From positions 1,674,001 through 1,738,000 of the forward strand of contig NZ_CP066218.1 of assembly GCF_016313185.1 (NCBI RefSeq): a stretch of 64,000 nucleotides of DNA. Reading direction: 5' to 3'. The DNA comes from Mycolicibacterium baixiangningiae. GTDB taxonomy: Bacteria; Actinomycetota; Actinomycetes; Mycobacteriales; Mycobacteriaceae. Both the position numbers and the translations under genes were made by a program. Shown in pieces: positions 29,238 through 37,832 of this stretch; position 1 is the stretch's first letter; every line of letters starts with the position of its first letter. The notes under the pieces are model-generated. The model saw nothing but the letters and a program-made list of their open reading frames with translations. It was not told where the DNA came from and made no database searches.

Positions 29238-30641
29238 GTGTTGCTGACCTCGCTCAACCCTGCCGCGGTCGCCAGTGGCGCCGACGTCTCCGACGCTGTC
29301 ACCATCGGGGGCGTCGTGCTCAGCCGGAGCGATCTCGTCGGTGCCGCCACGTCGGTGGCCGAGCGCGTGGGTCGTGCGCAACGAGTCGCGGTGCTCGCCA
29401 CGCCCACGCCCGCGACGGTGTTGGCCATCACCGGCTGCCTGATCGCCGGCGTTCCCGTCGTCCCCGTGCCCGCCGATGTGGGTGTCGCCGAACGCCGGCA
29501 CATCCTCACCGACTCGGGCGCCCAGGCGTGGCTCGGCGAGAAGCCGGAGGACACCGACCTGCCGCACATCCCGGTCCGGATGCATGCGCGGTCCTGGCAC
29601 CGCTACGCCGAACCGCATCCGGATTCGGCCGCGCTGATCATCTACACCTCCGGCACCACCGGGTCACCGAAGGGTGTGGTGATCAGCCGCCGGGCGATCG
29701 CCGCGGACCTCGACGCCCTCGCCGAAGCGTGGCAGTGGACACCGGACGACACCCTCGTCCACGGCCTGCCGCTCTACCACGTGCACGGGCTGGTGCTGGG
29801 ACTACTCGGGTCGCTGCGTATCGGCAACCGGTTCATCCACACCGGCCGGCCGACGCCCGAGGCGTACGCGCAGGCCCACGGAACGCTGTACTTCGGGGTG
29901 CCGACCGTGTGGTCACGTATCGCGGCCGACGAGAACGCCGCGCGCACACTGACTTCGGCGCGGCTGCTGGTGTCCGGTAGCGCACCGCTGCCGGTTCCGG
30001 TATTCGACCGGGTGGCCGCACTGACCGGCCACCAGGTGGTGGAGCGCTACGGCAGCACCGAATCGTTGATCACGTTGAGTACCCGCGCCGACGGGGAACG
30101 CCGGCCCGGCTGGGTGGGCCTCCCGCTGACCGGTGTGCAGACGCGTCTCGTCGGCGACGACGGTGCGCCGGCGCCCCATGACGGTGAAACCATTGCGCGC
30201 CTGGAGGTTCGGGGACCGATGCTGTTCGACGGCTACCTGAACCGGCCCGACGCGACCGCCGATGTGCTCGATGCGGACGGGTGGTACCGCACCGGAGATG
30301 TGGCGGTCGTCGACGCTGACGGTATGCACCGCATCGTCGGGCGCGAGTCGGTCGACCTCATCAAGACCGGCGGATTCCGGGTGGGCGCTGGGGAGATCGA
30401 GACGGTCCTGCTCGGCCACGACGGCGTCGACGAGGCCGCGGTGGTGGGAGTTCCCGACGAGGATCTCGGTCAGCGCATCGTCGCCTTCGTGGTCGGAGAC
30501 GCCGCACCGGATGCACTCATCGAGTATGTCGCCGAACAACTCTCGGTACACAAGCGGCCGCGCGAGGTGCGCATCGTCGACAGTCTGCCCCGCAACGCAA
30601 TGGGTAAGGTCCTCAAAAAGGAGCTGGTGCAATGGGTGTGA
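29238..30641 (+). CDS. fadD36: Acyl-CoA ligase FadD36
   Basis: This 467-aa ANL superfamily enzyme has the phosphate-binding loop YTSGTTGSPKG, the adenylate-contact segment ERYGSTES and the A10-type lysine region NAMGKVLKKEL. It activates a carboxylic acid as acyl-AMP and then acyl-CoA; the natural substrate is unknown. The GTG at 29238 gives LLTSLNPAAVAS, the expected start, and TAGCCT lies 7 nt upstream (29225-29230). It overlaps the next gene by 10 nt. Confidence 0.88.
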   Translation: MLLTSLNPAAVASGADVSDAVTIGGVVLSRSDLVGAATSVAERVGRAQRVAVLATPTPATVLAITGCLIAGVPVVPVPADVGVAERRHILTDSGAQAWLGEKPEDTDLPHIPVRMHARSWHRYAEPHPDSAALIIYTSGTTGSPKGVVISRRAIAADLDALAEAWQWTPDDTLVHGLPLYHVHGLVLGLLGSLRIGNRFIHTGRPTPEAYAQAHGTLYFGVPTVWSRIAADENAARTLTSARLLVSGSAPLPVPVFDRVAALTGHQVVERYGSTESLITLSTRADGERRPGWVGLPLTGVQTRLVGDDGAPAPHDGETIARLEVRGPMLFDGYLNRPDATADVLDADGWYRTGDVAVVDADGMHRIVGRESVDLIKTGGFRVGAGEIETVLLGHDGVDEAAVVGVPDEDLGQRIVAFVVGDAAPDALIEYVAEQLSVHKRPREVRIVDSLPRNAMGKVLKKELVQWV

Positions 30642-30979
30642 GGTTCACCGATCTGTGTATCGACGCTGCAGACGTCCACGCGCTCGGCGGGTGGTGGGCC
30701 GAAGTGCTCGGATATGCGCAGGAAGTGACCGACGACGGCGACGTGGTCCTGCGCCCTCCGACGGGCGCCGGCCCTAATCTGCTGTTCCTGCCCGTGCCGG
30801 AGGGGAAGGTCGTCAAGAACCGTTTGCACATCGACCTCACACCCGACGATCAGCAGGCCGAGGTCGAGCGGCTGATCGCGATGGGCGCCCGCACAGTCGA
30901 CATCGGCCAGGGCGAGCAGAGCTGGGTGGTGCTCGCCGACCCGGAGGGCAACGAGTTCTGCGTTCTCTCGGCCGAATGA
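30632..30979 (+). CDS. VOC/glyoxalase-like domain protein
   Basis: This 115-aa single-domain protein has the beta-alpha-beta-beta-beta pattern of the vicinal oxygen chelate superfamily: FTDLCIDAADVHALGGWWAE, RLHIDLTPDD and WVVLADPEGNEFCVL. The first metal position is Asp rather than His, as in the Glyoxalase_6 type, so catalysis is uncertain. It overlaps fadD36 by 10 nt and is co-transcribed with it. Confidence 0.8.
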   Translation: MGVRFTDLCIDAADVHALGGWWAEVLGYAQEVTDDGDVVLRPPTGAGPNLLFLPVPEGKVVKNRLHIDLTPDDQQAEVERLIAMGARTVDIGQGEQSWVVLADPEGNEFCVLSAE

Positions 30980-30980
30980 A

Positions 30981-31379
30981 TCAGGTCAGCGCGTCGATCG
31001 CGGCCTGCAGCCGCGCAGTGACCTCTTCGGCGATCGGTTGCAGCTGCGGTTCGCCGGTCACGTCCACCAGCAGTTGCGGGTTCATCGCCTCGACCAGGGT
31101 CGTCTGAGGATCGGACGGGTCGCTGCGGACCACCACGTTGCACGGCAGCAGAAGGCCGATCTGCCGGTCCACGCCAATCGCGCGGTGCGCCAGCGGCGGG
31201 TTACAGGCGCCGAGGATCAGGTAGTTCTCCATGTCCTCGTCGAGCTTGTTCTTCAGCGTCGATTTGACGTCGATCTCGGTCAGCACGCCGAAACCGTGCT
31301 CAGACAACGCTTCCCGGGTGCGTGCCACGGCGTCGTCGAAGGACGTGCGCAGGCTGGTGGATAGTGCGATGCTCATCAT
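30981..31379 (-). CDS. DUF302 protein
   Basis: This 132-aa protein shows the DUF302 pattern: FDDAVARTREALSEHGFGVL, DVKSTLKNKL, YLILGACNPPLAHRA and LLLPCNVVV. AAGGAG precedes the start (ATG 31379 or 31376). It is downstream of, and on the same strand as, the CstR-like gene, 18 nt away. DUF302 proteins often accompany sulfur, thiosulfate-oxidation or copper genes, which fits this locus. Function is unknown. Confidence 0.85.
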   Translation of the reverse strand: MMSIALSTSLRTSFDDAVARTREALSEHGFGVLTEIDVKSTLKNKLDEDMENYLILGACNPPLAHRAIGVDRQIGLLLPCNVVVRSDPSDPQTTLVEAMNPQLLVDVTGEPQLQPIAEEVTARLQAAIDALT

Positions 31380-31397
31380 GACTCCTTTGTCTCGATG

Positions 31398-31691
<294 letters not shown>

Positions 31692-31696
31692 TCAGG

Positions 31697-31713
31697 GTAC
31701 CCGCGGGGGTATA
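31697..31713. promoter_or_regulatory. cstO1: CsoR/CstR-class operator near the repressor start
   Basis: TACCCGCGGGGGTAT is an imperfect palindrome of the TACCCC-N-GGGGTA class. It lies 30 nt upstream of the repressor start and overlaps TATACC on the repressor strand, fitting autorepression. Confidence 0.6.
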
Positions 31714-31790
31714 TCCAGGGCAGGCAACACCCGCGGCGTTGAGGATGGTGAGGGGGTCATGGCGGGTTCCCTTCGGCGGATGGAGACTTT

Positions 31791-31806
31791 ATACCCCCTG
31801 GGGTAT
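31791..31806. promoter_or_regulatory. cstO2: CsoR/CstR-class operator 2
   Basis: ATACCCCCTGGGGTAT is a near-perfect 16-bp dyad between the divergent genes, 71 bp upstream of the dioxygenase start. Confidence 0.75.
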
Positions 31807-31824
31807 CCTGGTAACATTCATTAC

Positions 31825-31840
31825 ATACCCCGGGGGGTAT
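31825..31840. promoter_or_regulatory. cstO3: CsoR/CstR-class operator 3
   Basis: ATACCCCGGGGGGTAT is a second near-perfect 16-bp dyad. Its centre is 34 bp from that of operator 2, and it abuts an in-frame ATG (31841) upstream of the preferred start. Confidence 0.75.
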
Positions 31841-31876
31841 ATGCGCGATCCGGCTTGGAACCAGAGGAACGAACCC

Positions 31877-33256
31877 ATGATCCTGGAGCAGTACTACATC
31901 GAGTGTCTGTCGCATGCGTCATACCTGATCGGCGACGAGACGACCGGACGCGCGGTCGTGGTGGACCCACGTCGGGACATCACCGACTACCTCGCCGACG
32001 CTGAGAAGTACGGGTTGACGATCGAGGGCGTCATCAACACCCACTTCCACGCCGACTTCGTCTCCGGCCACCTCGAGCTGGTCGACGCGACCGGCGCCTG
32101 GATCGGATTCGGCGAAGCCGCGGAAACCGCATATCCGATCCGCCGGCTCAGCCACGGTGAGCATCTGTCGCTCGGCGAGGTCGACCTCGAGATCATCGAC
32201 ACACCTGGCCACACCTGGGAGTCGATCAGCATCCTCGTGCGCGAACGCCCCGATGCCGGGCCCACCGCCGTCCTGACCGGTGACTCCTTGTTCATCGGAG
32301 ACGTCGGCCGGCCAGATCTGGCCAACCTCGGCGACGGTTCCACCGCGGACCTGGCACGGGCGATGTACCGCACCGTCCACAACCGGCTGCTGACACTGCC
32401 CGACTCGGTCATCGTCATGCCCGCACACGGCGCCGGCTCGTCGTGCGGCAAGAACCTGTCCACCGAGCTCACCTCCACGATCGGCGAGCAGCGTGCGACG
32501 AACCCGTCCGTGCAGCCGATGGGCGAAGACGCCTTCGTGGAGATGCTCACCGACGGTCAGCCGGCTGCACCGGCCTACTTCGCCTCCGACGCCGCGATGA
32601 ACAAGCGGGTGCACCCGCTGCTACGGCATGACCGCGCGGTGCCCGAGATGACACCACAGCACATGCTGGCCGCGCTCGACGCGGGCGTGCGCGTGATCGA
32701 CGCCCGTGGTGTGGAGGATTTCGCCACCGGGCACCTGCGCGGATCGGTCAACGTGGGTTTCGACGGGCGCTTCGCCGAGACGGGTGGCATGGTCGCCGAC
32801 ATCGGTGACGAGCTCGCCTTGATCACCTACCCGGGCGAAGAGCAGGACGCTGCGCTGCGATTGGCCCGGATCGGATTGGACAACGCCGTCGGCTACCTCA
32901 ACATCGGCCCGGACGGCCGGTTCCCAGCCGAGCTGGCCGACCTGGTCCAGGCCGCACCGCGGATCACGGTGGCCGAACTCGACCGGCTGCAGGCCGAGGA
33001 CGAGGTGACACTGATCGACATCCGCAACCCGGGTGAGCGTGAAGCGGGCGCCATACCCGGTTCGCTGCACATCCCGCTTGCGCAGTTGCGGGCGCGCGCA
33101 CATGAGATCCCCACCGACAAACCCGTCGTCCTGCACTGCGCGGGCGGATGGCGGTCGAGCGTGGCGGCATCCTTGTTGCGGGCCAACGGTATTGATCAGG
33201 TCGCCGACCTGGTCGGCGGTTACAACGCGTGGGTCGAGGCCCACGCCACGGTGTGA
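31877..33256 (+). CDS. cstB: CstB-like persulfide dioxygenase-sulfurtransferase
   Basis: This 459-aa three-domain protein starts with a metallo-beta-lactamase domain of the ETHE1 class (THFHADFVSGH at about residues 55-65, TGDSLFIGDVGRPDL, MPAHGAGSSCG). A rhodanese-like domain follows at about 250-345 whose active loop has no Cys (ITYPGEEQ). The C-terminal rhodanese carries the active loop CAGGWR with Cys421. This layout is that of CstB, which oxidises low-molecular-weight persulfides to thiosulfate. ATG 31877 has AGAGGA upstream; ATG 31841 is possible but abuts an operator. It overlaps the tauE start by GTGA. Confidence 0.9.
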   Translation: MILEQYYIECLSHASYLIGDETTGRAVVVDPRRDITDYLADAEKYGLTIEGVINTHFHADFVSGHLELVDATGAWIGFGEAAETAYPIRRLSHGEHLSLGEVDLEIIDTPGHTWESISILVRERPDAGPTAVLTGDSLFIGDVGRPDLANLGDGSTADLARAMYRTVHNRLLTLPDSVIVMPAHGAGSSCGKNLSTELTSTIGEQRATNPSVQPMGEDAFVEMLTDGQPAAPAYFASDAAMNKRVHPLLRHDRAVPEMTPQHMLAALDAGVRVIDARGVEDFATGHLRGSVNVGFDGRFAETGGMVADIGDELALITYPGEEQDAALRLARIGLDNAVGYLNIGPDGRFPAELADLVQAAPRITVAELDRLQAEDEVTLIDIRNPGEREAGAIPGSLHIPLAQLRARAHEIPTDKPVVLHCAGGWRSSVAASLLRANGIDQVADLVGGYNAWVEAHATV

Positions 33257-34034
33257 CAGCGGCGATTGGGCTTGGTTTCGGTGCGCTGATCGGCGTGCTG
33301 CTGGGCCTGCTGGGCCTGCTGGGTGGCGGGGGATCCATCCTCGCCGTTCCCGTACTGGTCTACGGGATGGGCTGGACATGGAACAGGCCATCCCGGTGTC
33401 GCTGATCGTCGTCGGGGCCGCCTCTGCCGTCGGTGTGCTGCCGAAAGTCCTTGCCGGACAGGTTCAATGGCGAATGGCTGCAATGTTCGCGGCCGCGGGC
33501 ATCCCCGCGACGATCGTCGGCAGCGCCATCAGCAGGCACCTGCCCGAGCCGGCGCTGCTGATCGGGTTCGCGGCGCTGATGGTCGTCGCCGGGGCGCGCC
33601 TGCTGCTCGACGACGGCCGCACCGGCACGGCGTGCGCGGTCAAGACCGGAAAGGTCAACTGGCGTCGCTGCGTACCGCGGTCCATCGGCGCCGGCCTGCT
33701 CGTCGGCGTGCTGACCGGGCTGTTCGGCGTCGGCGGCGGATTCCTCATCATCCCGGCGCTCGTCGTGGTGCTGGGCGTCGAGATGTCGACGGCGATCGGC
33801 ACGTCGCTGCTGATCATCGTTGCCAACTCGCTCGCCGGCGTGTCTTCGCATCTCCACGGGATCAGCATCGACTGGTCGGCCACCGCCGCATTCGTCGCGG
33901 CCGCCATGGTGACGTCGCTGATCGCTGGCCACTTCGGCACCAAGGTCGACACCGCGCGGTTGCAGCGCTGGTTCGCCTACCTGGTGTTCGTCGTCGCCGC
34001 CTACGTGCTCATCGACACCGTGTTCCTGGGCTGA
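33253..34034 (+). pseudogene. tauE: TauE/SafE sulfite/sulfonate exporter gene with a one-base frameshift
   Basis: GTG 33253 opens a frame encoding a first membrane segment and the family GGGGSILAVPVLVYG, but that frame stops at 33405 after 50 codons. The rest of a TauE/SafE permease (MEQAIPVSLIVVGAASAVGV, LFGVGGGFLIIPALVVVLGV and more) continues in the next frame to 34034. Loss of one G in the GGG run near 33369-33373 explains it. Repaired, the protein would be about 260 aa with 7-8 membrane segments, exporting sulfite or related anions produced by persulfide oxidation. It is either a true mutation or an assembly error. The segment also has an extra CTGCTGGGC repeat. Confidence 0.75.
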
Positions 34035-34982
34035 TCAGTTCGCGTGCAGCGCGTCGTTGAGCGTGATCCCGGTGCCGTCACGTTTGACCACCTCGACCGC
34101 GCCGGAAAGCGAATTGCGCCGGAACAGCAGGTTGTTCGCGCCGGAGAGTTCACGCGCCTTCACCGTCTGTCCGTCGCTCGTCTGCACCTTGGTGCCCGCG
34201 GTGACGTAGAGCCCGGCCTCCACCACACAGTCGTCGCCCAGTGAGATACCCACCCCGGCGTTGGCCCCCAGCAGGCAGCGCTTGCCGACGGAGATGACCT
34301 CTTTGCCGCCGCCGGACAGCGTGCCCATGATCGACGCGCCCCCGCCGACGTCGGACCCGTCGTCGACCACTACACCGGCCGAGATCCGGCCTTCCACCAT
34401 CGACGAACCGAGCGTGCCCGCGTTGTAGTTGACGAAGCCCTCGTGCATCACCGTCGTGCCCGCGGCCAGATGCGCGCCCAACCGCACCCGGTCGGCGTCG
34501 GCGATGCGCACCCCGGTGGGCGCCACGTAGTCGACCATGCGCGGGAACTTGTCGATCCCGTAGACGGTGACGGAGCCGCGGCGGCGCAGGTGGGCGCGCA
34601 CGGTCTCGAAGCCGTCGACCGCGCACGGTCCGTAGTTGGTCCACACCACATTGGCCAGGACGCCGAAGATGCCGTCCATGTTCGCGCCGCGCGGCTGGAT
34701 CAGCCGGTGGGAGAGTAGGTGCAACCGCAGGTACGCGTCGTAACCGTCAGCGGGCTTGTCGTCGAGCGACGCGATCACGGTACGGACGACGACGATGTCG
34801 ACGTCACGGTCCTCGTCGCGGCCGGTGAGCTCGCCGAGTTCGGCGGGCACCTCGTCGACCGACATCCGCACCGTGCCGGACGCGCCGAGATCGGCCCCCA
34901 GTTCGGGCGCCGGATACCACGTGTCGAGGACGGTTCCGTCGGCGGCGATGGTGGCCAGGCCGATTCCTGCAGCAGAAGTCAC
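34035..34982 (-). CDS. dapD: Tetrahydrodipicolinate N-succinyltransferase DapD
   Basis: This 315-aa protein is of the actinobacterial DapD type. An N-terminal alpha/beta domain is followed by a left-handed parallel beta-helix with hexapeptide-like repeats ([33 protein letters not shown]) and a C-terminal strand region. DapD transfers succinyl from succinyl-CoA to tetrahydrodipicolinate in meso-DAP/lysine synthesis. It starts at GTG 34982 and is divergent from dapE across 24 bp with overlapping -10 elements, so the two consecutive pathway genes share one small regulatory region. The stop abuts the end of tauE. Confidence 0.95.
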   Translation of the reverse strand: MTSAAGIGLATIAADGTVLDTWYPAPELGADLGASGTVRMSVDEVPAELGELTGRDEDRDVDIVVVRTVIASLDDKPADGYDAYLRLHLLSHRLIQPRGANMDGIFGVLANVVWTNYGPCAVDGFETVRAHLRRRGSVTVYGIDKFPRMVDYVAPTGVRIADADRVRLGAHLAAGTTVMHEGFVNYNAGTLGSSMVEGRISAGVVVDDGSDVGGGASIMGTLSGGGKEVISVGKRCLLGANAGVGISLGDDCVVEAGLYVTAGTKVQTSDGQTVKARELSGANNLLFRRNSLSGAVEVVKRDGTGITLNDALHAN

Positions 34983-34990
34983 GGTGCTAG

Positions 34991-35000
34991 AGATTACCGT
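34991..35000. promoter_or_regulatory. Overlapping divergent -10 elements for dapD and dapE
   Basis: TACCGT (34995-35000) lies 6 nt before the dapE ATG. On the other strand TAATCT (34996-34991) lies 8 nt before the dapD GTG. The two TANNNT elements share the TA at 34995-34996, so the promoters should compete for polymerase, and both messages would be leaderless. Confidence 0.55.
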
Positions 35001-35006
35001 TGAGCC

Positions 35007-36107
35007 ATGGTCTCCCCACAGGCTCTTCGCGCAAGCGGCTCATCGCTCGATCTCAGGGGTGACCCGGTCGACCTGACCGCGGCACTGGTCGACATCCCCA
35101 GCGAATCGCGACACGAACAGCGCATCGCCGACGAGATCGAGGCCGCGCTGCGTGAGCAGACCGACAGCTTCGAGATCATCCGCAACGGTGACGCCGTGCT
35201 GGCCCGCACCAACCGCGGCCTGCCCTCCCGCGTGTTGTTGGCCGGGCACATCGATACCGTGCCCGCCGCCGACAACGTCCCCAGCCGCCGAGACGGTGAC
35301 GACCTGTACGGCTGTGGCACCTCCGACATGAAGTCCGGCGACGCGGTGTTCCTGCACCTCGCCGCCACCGTCGAGCAGCCCGCACACGACCTCACGCTGG
35401 TGATGTACGACTGCGAGGAGATCGAGGCCTCCGCCAACGGCCTGGGCCGCATCGAACGCGAACTGCCCGACTGGCTGCGGGCCGATGTGGCGATCCTCGG
35501 CGAACCGTCCGGCGGCTTCATCGAGGCCGGCTGTCAGGGCACGCTGCGCGTCGTGGTGAGCACGGCCGGGACGCGTGCGCATTCGGCACGATCGTGGTTG
35601 GGCGACAACGCGATTCACAAGGTCGGCGCGGTACTCGACCGGTTGGCGACCTACGACGCCCGCAGTGTCGACATCGACGGGTGTGTCTACCGCGAAGGGC
35701 TCTCCGCGGTGCGTATCGACGGCGGCATCGCGGGCAACGTGATCCCCGACGCCGCGTCGGTCACCGTCAACTTCCGCTTCGCGCCGGACCGCACCGTCGC
35801 GCAGGCGCTGGCTCACGTGCACGAGGTTCTGGACGGGCTCGACGTCGCCATCGAACAGACCGACGCCGCCGCCGGAGCGCTTCCGGGGCTGACCAAACCG
35901 GCCGCCGCGGCCCTCGTCGACGCCGCGGGCGGAGAGGTACGGGCCAAATACGGCTGGACCGACGTGGCGCGGTTCGCGGCACTGGGCATCCCGGCCGTCA
36001 ACTACGGCCCCGGCGACCCGAACCTCGCGCACCGCGCGGACGAACGGGTCGAAGTCGGACAGATCACCGCGACGACCGAGGTGCTTCGGCGGTACTTATC
36101 CGCTTGA
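35007..36107 (+). CDS. dapE: Succinyl-diaminopimelate desuccinylase DapE
   Basis: This 366-aa M20 metallopeptidase-family enzyme has the zinc ligands in [21 protein letters not shown] (bridging Asp), YDCEEIEA and the C-terminal [13 protein letters not shown]. It hydrolyses N-succinyl-LL-DAP to LL-DAP, following DapC and DapD. An extra dozen N-terminal residues ([12 protein letters not shown]) precede [14 protein letters not shown], where M. tuberculosis DapE begins; the ATG at 35007 is kept because TACCGT lies 6 nt upstream. Confidence 0.93.
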   Translation: MVSPQALRASGSSLDLRGDPVDLTAALVDIPSESRHEQRIADEIEAALREQTDSFEIIRNGDAVLARTNRGLPSRVLLAGHIDTVPAADNVPSRRDGDDLYGCGTSDMKSGDAVFLHLAATVEQPAHDLTLVMYDCEEIEASANGLGRIERELPDWLRADVAILGEPSGGFIEAGCQGTLRVVVSTAGTRAHSARSWLGDNAIHKVGAVLDRLATYDARSVDIDGCVYREGLSAVRIDGGIAGNVIPDAASVTVNFRFAPDRTVAQALAHVHEVLDGLDVAIEQTDAAAGALPGLTKPAAAALVDAAGGEVRAKYGWTDVARFAALGIPAVNYGPGDPNLAHRADERVEVGQITATTEVLRRYLSA

Positions 36108-36129
36108 CCGTCGCCGTACCGTGAAAGGC

Positions 36130-36150
36130 ATGCTGAGAATCGACGCCTGA
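36130..36150 (+). CDS. Six-codon leader peptide ORF upstream of the ABC-F gene
   Basis: ATG 36130 opens a short frame encoding MLRIDA and then TGA. TACCGT at 36117-36122 lies 7 nt upstream, so it may be a leaderless uORF. Antibiotic-inducible ABC-F and erm genes are commonly controlled by such leaders through ribosome stalling. The 59 nt between uORF and gene hold two dyads. Confidence 0.45.
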   Translation: MLRIDA

Positions 36151-36167
36151 GTCGTCCTGTTTCCGTT

Positions 36168-36208
36168 CTGCGGTGCCGCCGTGCCCGCAGCTCACGAGAG
36201 ATCTCTCG
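36168..36208 (+). promoter_or_regulatory. Two dyads in the ABC-F leader, one covering the Shine-Dalgarno
   Basis: CTGCGG (36168-36173) pairs with CCGCAG (36185-36190). CGAGAGATCTCTCG (36195-36208) is a perfect 14-nt palindrome ending 1 nt before the ATG and containing the only GAGAG Shine-Dalgarno-like run. Together with the upstream uORF this looks like a translational attenuator. The short palindrome could instead be a protein-binding site. Confidence 0.45.
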
Positions 36209-36209
36209 C

Positions 36210-37829
36210 ATGTCTCAATCCTCGATCGTCTGTTCCTCCCTCTCGTTCGCCTGGCCCGACGAGACCGTCGTCTTCGCCGACCTGACCGCCTCATTCGGCG
36301 CCGGCCGAACCGGCCTCGTCGCGCCGAACGGCGCAGGCAAATCCACACTCCTGCGGCTGATCGCGGGACAGTTGCAGCCCTCGTCGGGCAGCGTCACCGT
36401 CGCCGGGACGCTCGGCTACCTGCCGCAGACCCTGCCGTTGGCCGCACACCTCACCGTCGCCGACGTGCTCGGCGTGGCCCCGGTGATCGAGGCGCTGAAC
36501 GCGCTGGCCGCCGGGGACGTCGGCGACGCGGTGTTCACCGCGATCGGGGACGACTGGGACATCGAGGACCGCGCCCGCGCCGAACTGGACCGGTTGGGAC
36601 TCGGGCACGTCGGCCTCGACCGTCGCCTCGAGACGCTGTCCGGGGGTGAGGTCGTCTCGCTGGGCCTGGCGGCGCAACTCCTGACGAGGCCGGACGTATT
36701 GCTACTCGACGAGCCGACGAACAACCTCGATGCCGACGCCAGGCATGCGCTCTACGCGGCGCTCGACGAGTACCCCGGCACGCTGCTGCTGGTCAGCCAC
36801 GACCGGGCGTTACTCGACCGGACGGACCGGATCGCCGAGCTGTATCGCGGCGACATCGTCTTCTACGGCGGCAATTTCACGGCCTACCGGGACATGGTGG
36901 ACCAGGCGCAGCACGCCGCCGAGAGCGAGATGCGCAACGCCGAACAACAGTTCAAGCGTGAGAAGCGTCAGATGCAGGAGGCCAGGGAACGCGCGGCGCG
37001 GCGCTCGAACACCGCGGCGCGCAACCTCTCCGACGCCGGACTGCCGAAGATCATCGCCGGTGCGAGGAAGCGCAGGGCTCAGGAGTCGGCGGGTAAGGCC
37101 GACGACGTCCACGCCAAACGGGTGGATGAGGCGCGTGCCCGCGTCGACGGCGCCGAACGCTCGCTGCGCGACGACGACGCCATCGTGCTGGAGCTACCGG
37201 AGACCGGCGTCCCGGCCGGCCGGACCCTGTTCGCGGGGAAAGGGCTACGCCTGCGCCGCGGTGGCCGGGAACTGTTCGCGGACAACGGGATCGACCTCGT
37301 GATCCGCGGGCCGGAACGCATCGCGCTGACGGGACCGAACGGTGCGGGCAAATCCACGCTGCTGCGGGTCATCGCGGGAACCATCGCCCCCGAGGCGGGC
37401 TCGGCGCAGCGGGCCGACGGACGGATCGCCTACATCTCGCAGCGCCTCGACCTGCTCGATGACGACCTCTCGGTGGCGGATAACCTGGCCCGCTTCGCCC
37501 CCGAGATGACCGTGACGCGAAGCCGTCATCTGTTGGCGCAGTTCCTGTTCCGCGGTGACCGCATTCACCTTCCGGTGGCTGCGCTCTCCGGTGGTGAGCG
37601 GCTGCGGGCGACGTTGGCGTGTGTGCTCTACGGTGAGCCCGCGCCCCAGTTGCTTCTGCTCGACGAACCGACGAACAACCTCGACCTGGTCAGCGTCGGT
37701 CAGCTCGAGTCGGCGCTCAACGCATATCAGGGTGCCTTCGTGGTGGTGAGCCACGACGAGCGGTTCCTCACCCAGATCGACGTGCACCGCCGGCTGCGGT
37801 TGGCCGACGGTGTGCTGGTCGAGGGGTGA
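36210..37829 (+). CDS. ABC-F ATPase (ribosome-associated, possible antibiotic-resistance factor)
   Basis: This 539-aa protein has two ABC domains and no membrane segments. Domain 1 has APNGAGKST (38-46), LSGGEVVSLGLA and LLLDEPTNNLD. Domain 2 has GPNGAGKST, LSGGERLRATLA and LLLDEPTNNLD. A charged linker rich in Arg/Lys/Glu lies between them, as in ABC-F proteins, where it reaches into the ribosome. Mycobacterial homologues contribute to macrolide-lincosamide tolerance by ribosome splitting or protection. It is convergent with the next gene, 3 nt away. The leader suggests translational control. Confidence 0.85.
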   Translation: MSQSSIVCSSLSFAWPDETVVFADLTASFGAGRTGLVAPNGAGKSTLLRLIAGQLQPSSGSVTVAGTLGYLPQTLPLAAHLTVADVLGVAPVIEALNALAAGDVGDAVFTAIGDDWDIEDRARAELDRLGLGHVGLDRRLETLSGGEVVSLGLAAQLLTRPDVLLLDEPTNNLDADARHALYAALDEYPGTLLLVSHDRALLDRTDRIAELYRGDIVFYGGNFTAYRDMVDQAQHAAESEMRNAEQQFKREKRQMQEARERAARRSNTAARNLSDAGLPKIIAGARKRRAQESAGKADDVHAKRVDEARARVDGAERSLRDDDAIVLELPETGVPAGRTLFAGKGLRLRRGGRELFADNGIDLVIRGPERIALTGPNGAGKSTLLRVIAGTIAPEAGSAQRADGRIAYISQRLDLLDDDLSVADNLARFAPEMTVTRSRHLLAQFLFRGDRIHLPVAALSGGERLRATLACVLYGEPAPQLLLLDEPTNNLDLVSVGQLESALNAYQGAFVVVSHDERFLTQIDVHRRLRLADGVLVEG

Positions 37830-37832
37830 CGG

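Noticed and set aside
36104..36122. TTGACC followed by TACCGT as a -35/-10 promoter for the ABC-F leader
   Set aside because: The spacing is only 7 bp, too short for a -35/-10 pair. Only the TACCGT element is kept.
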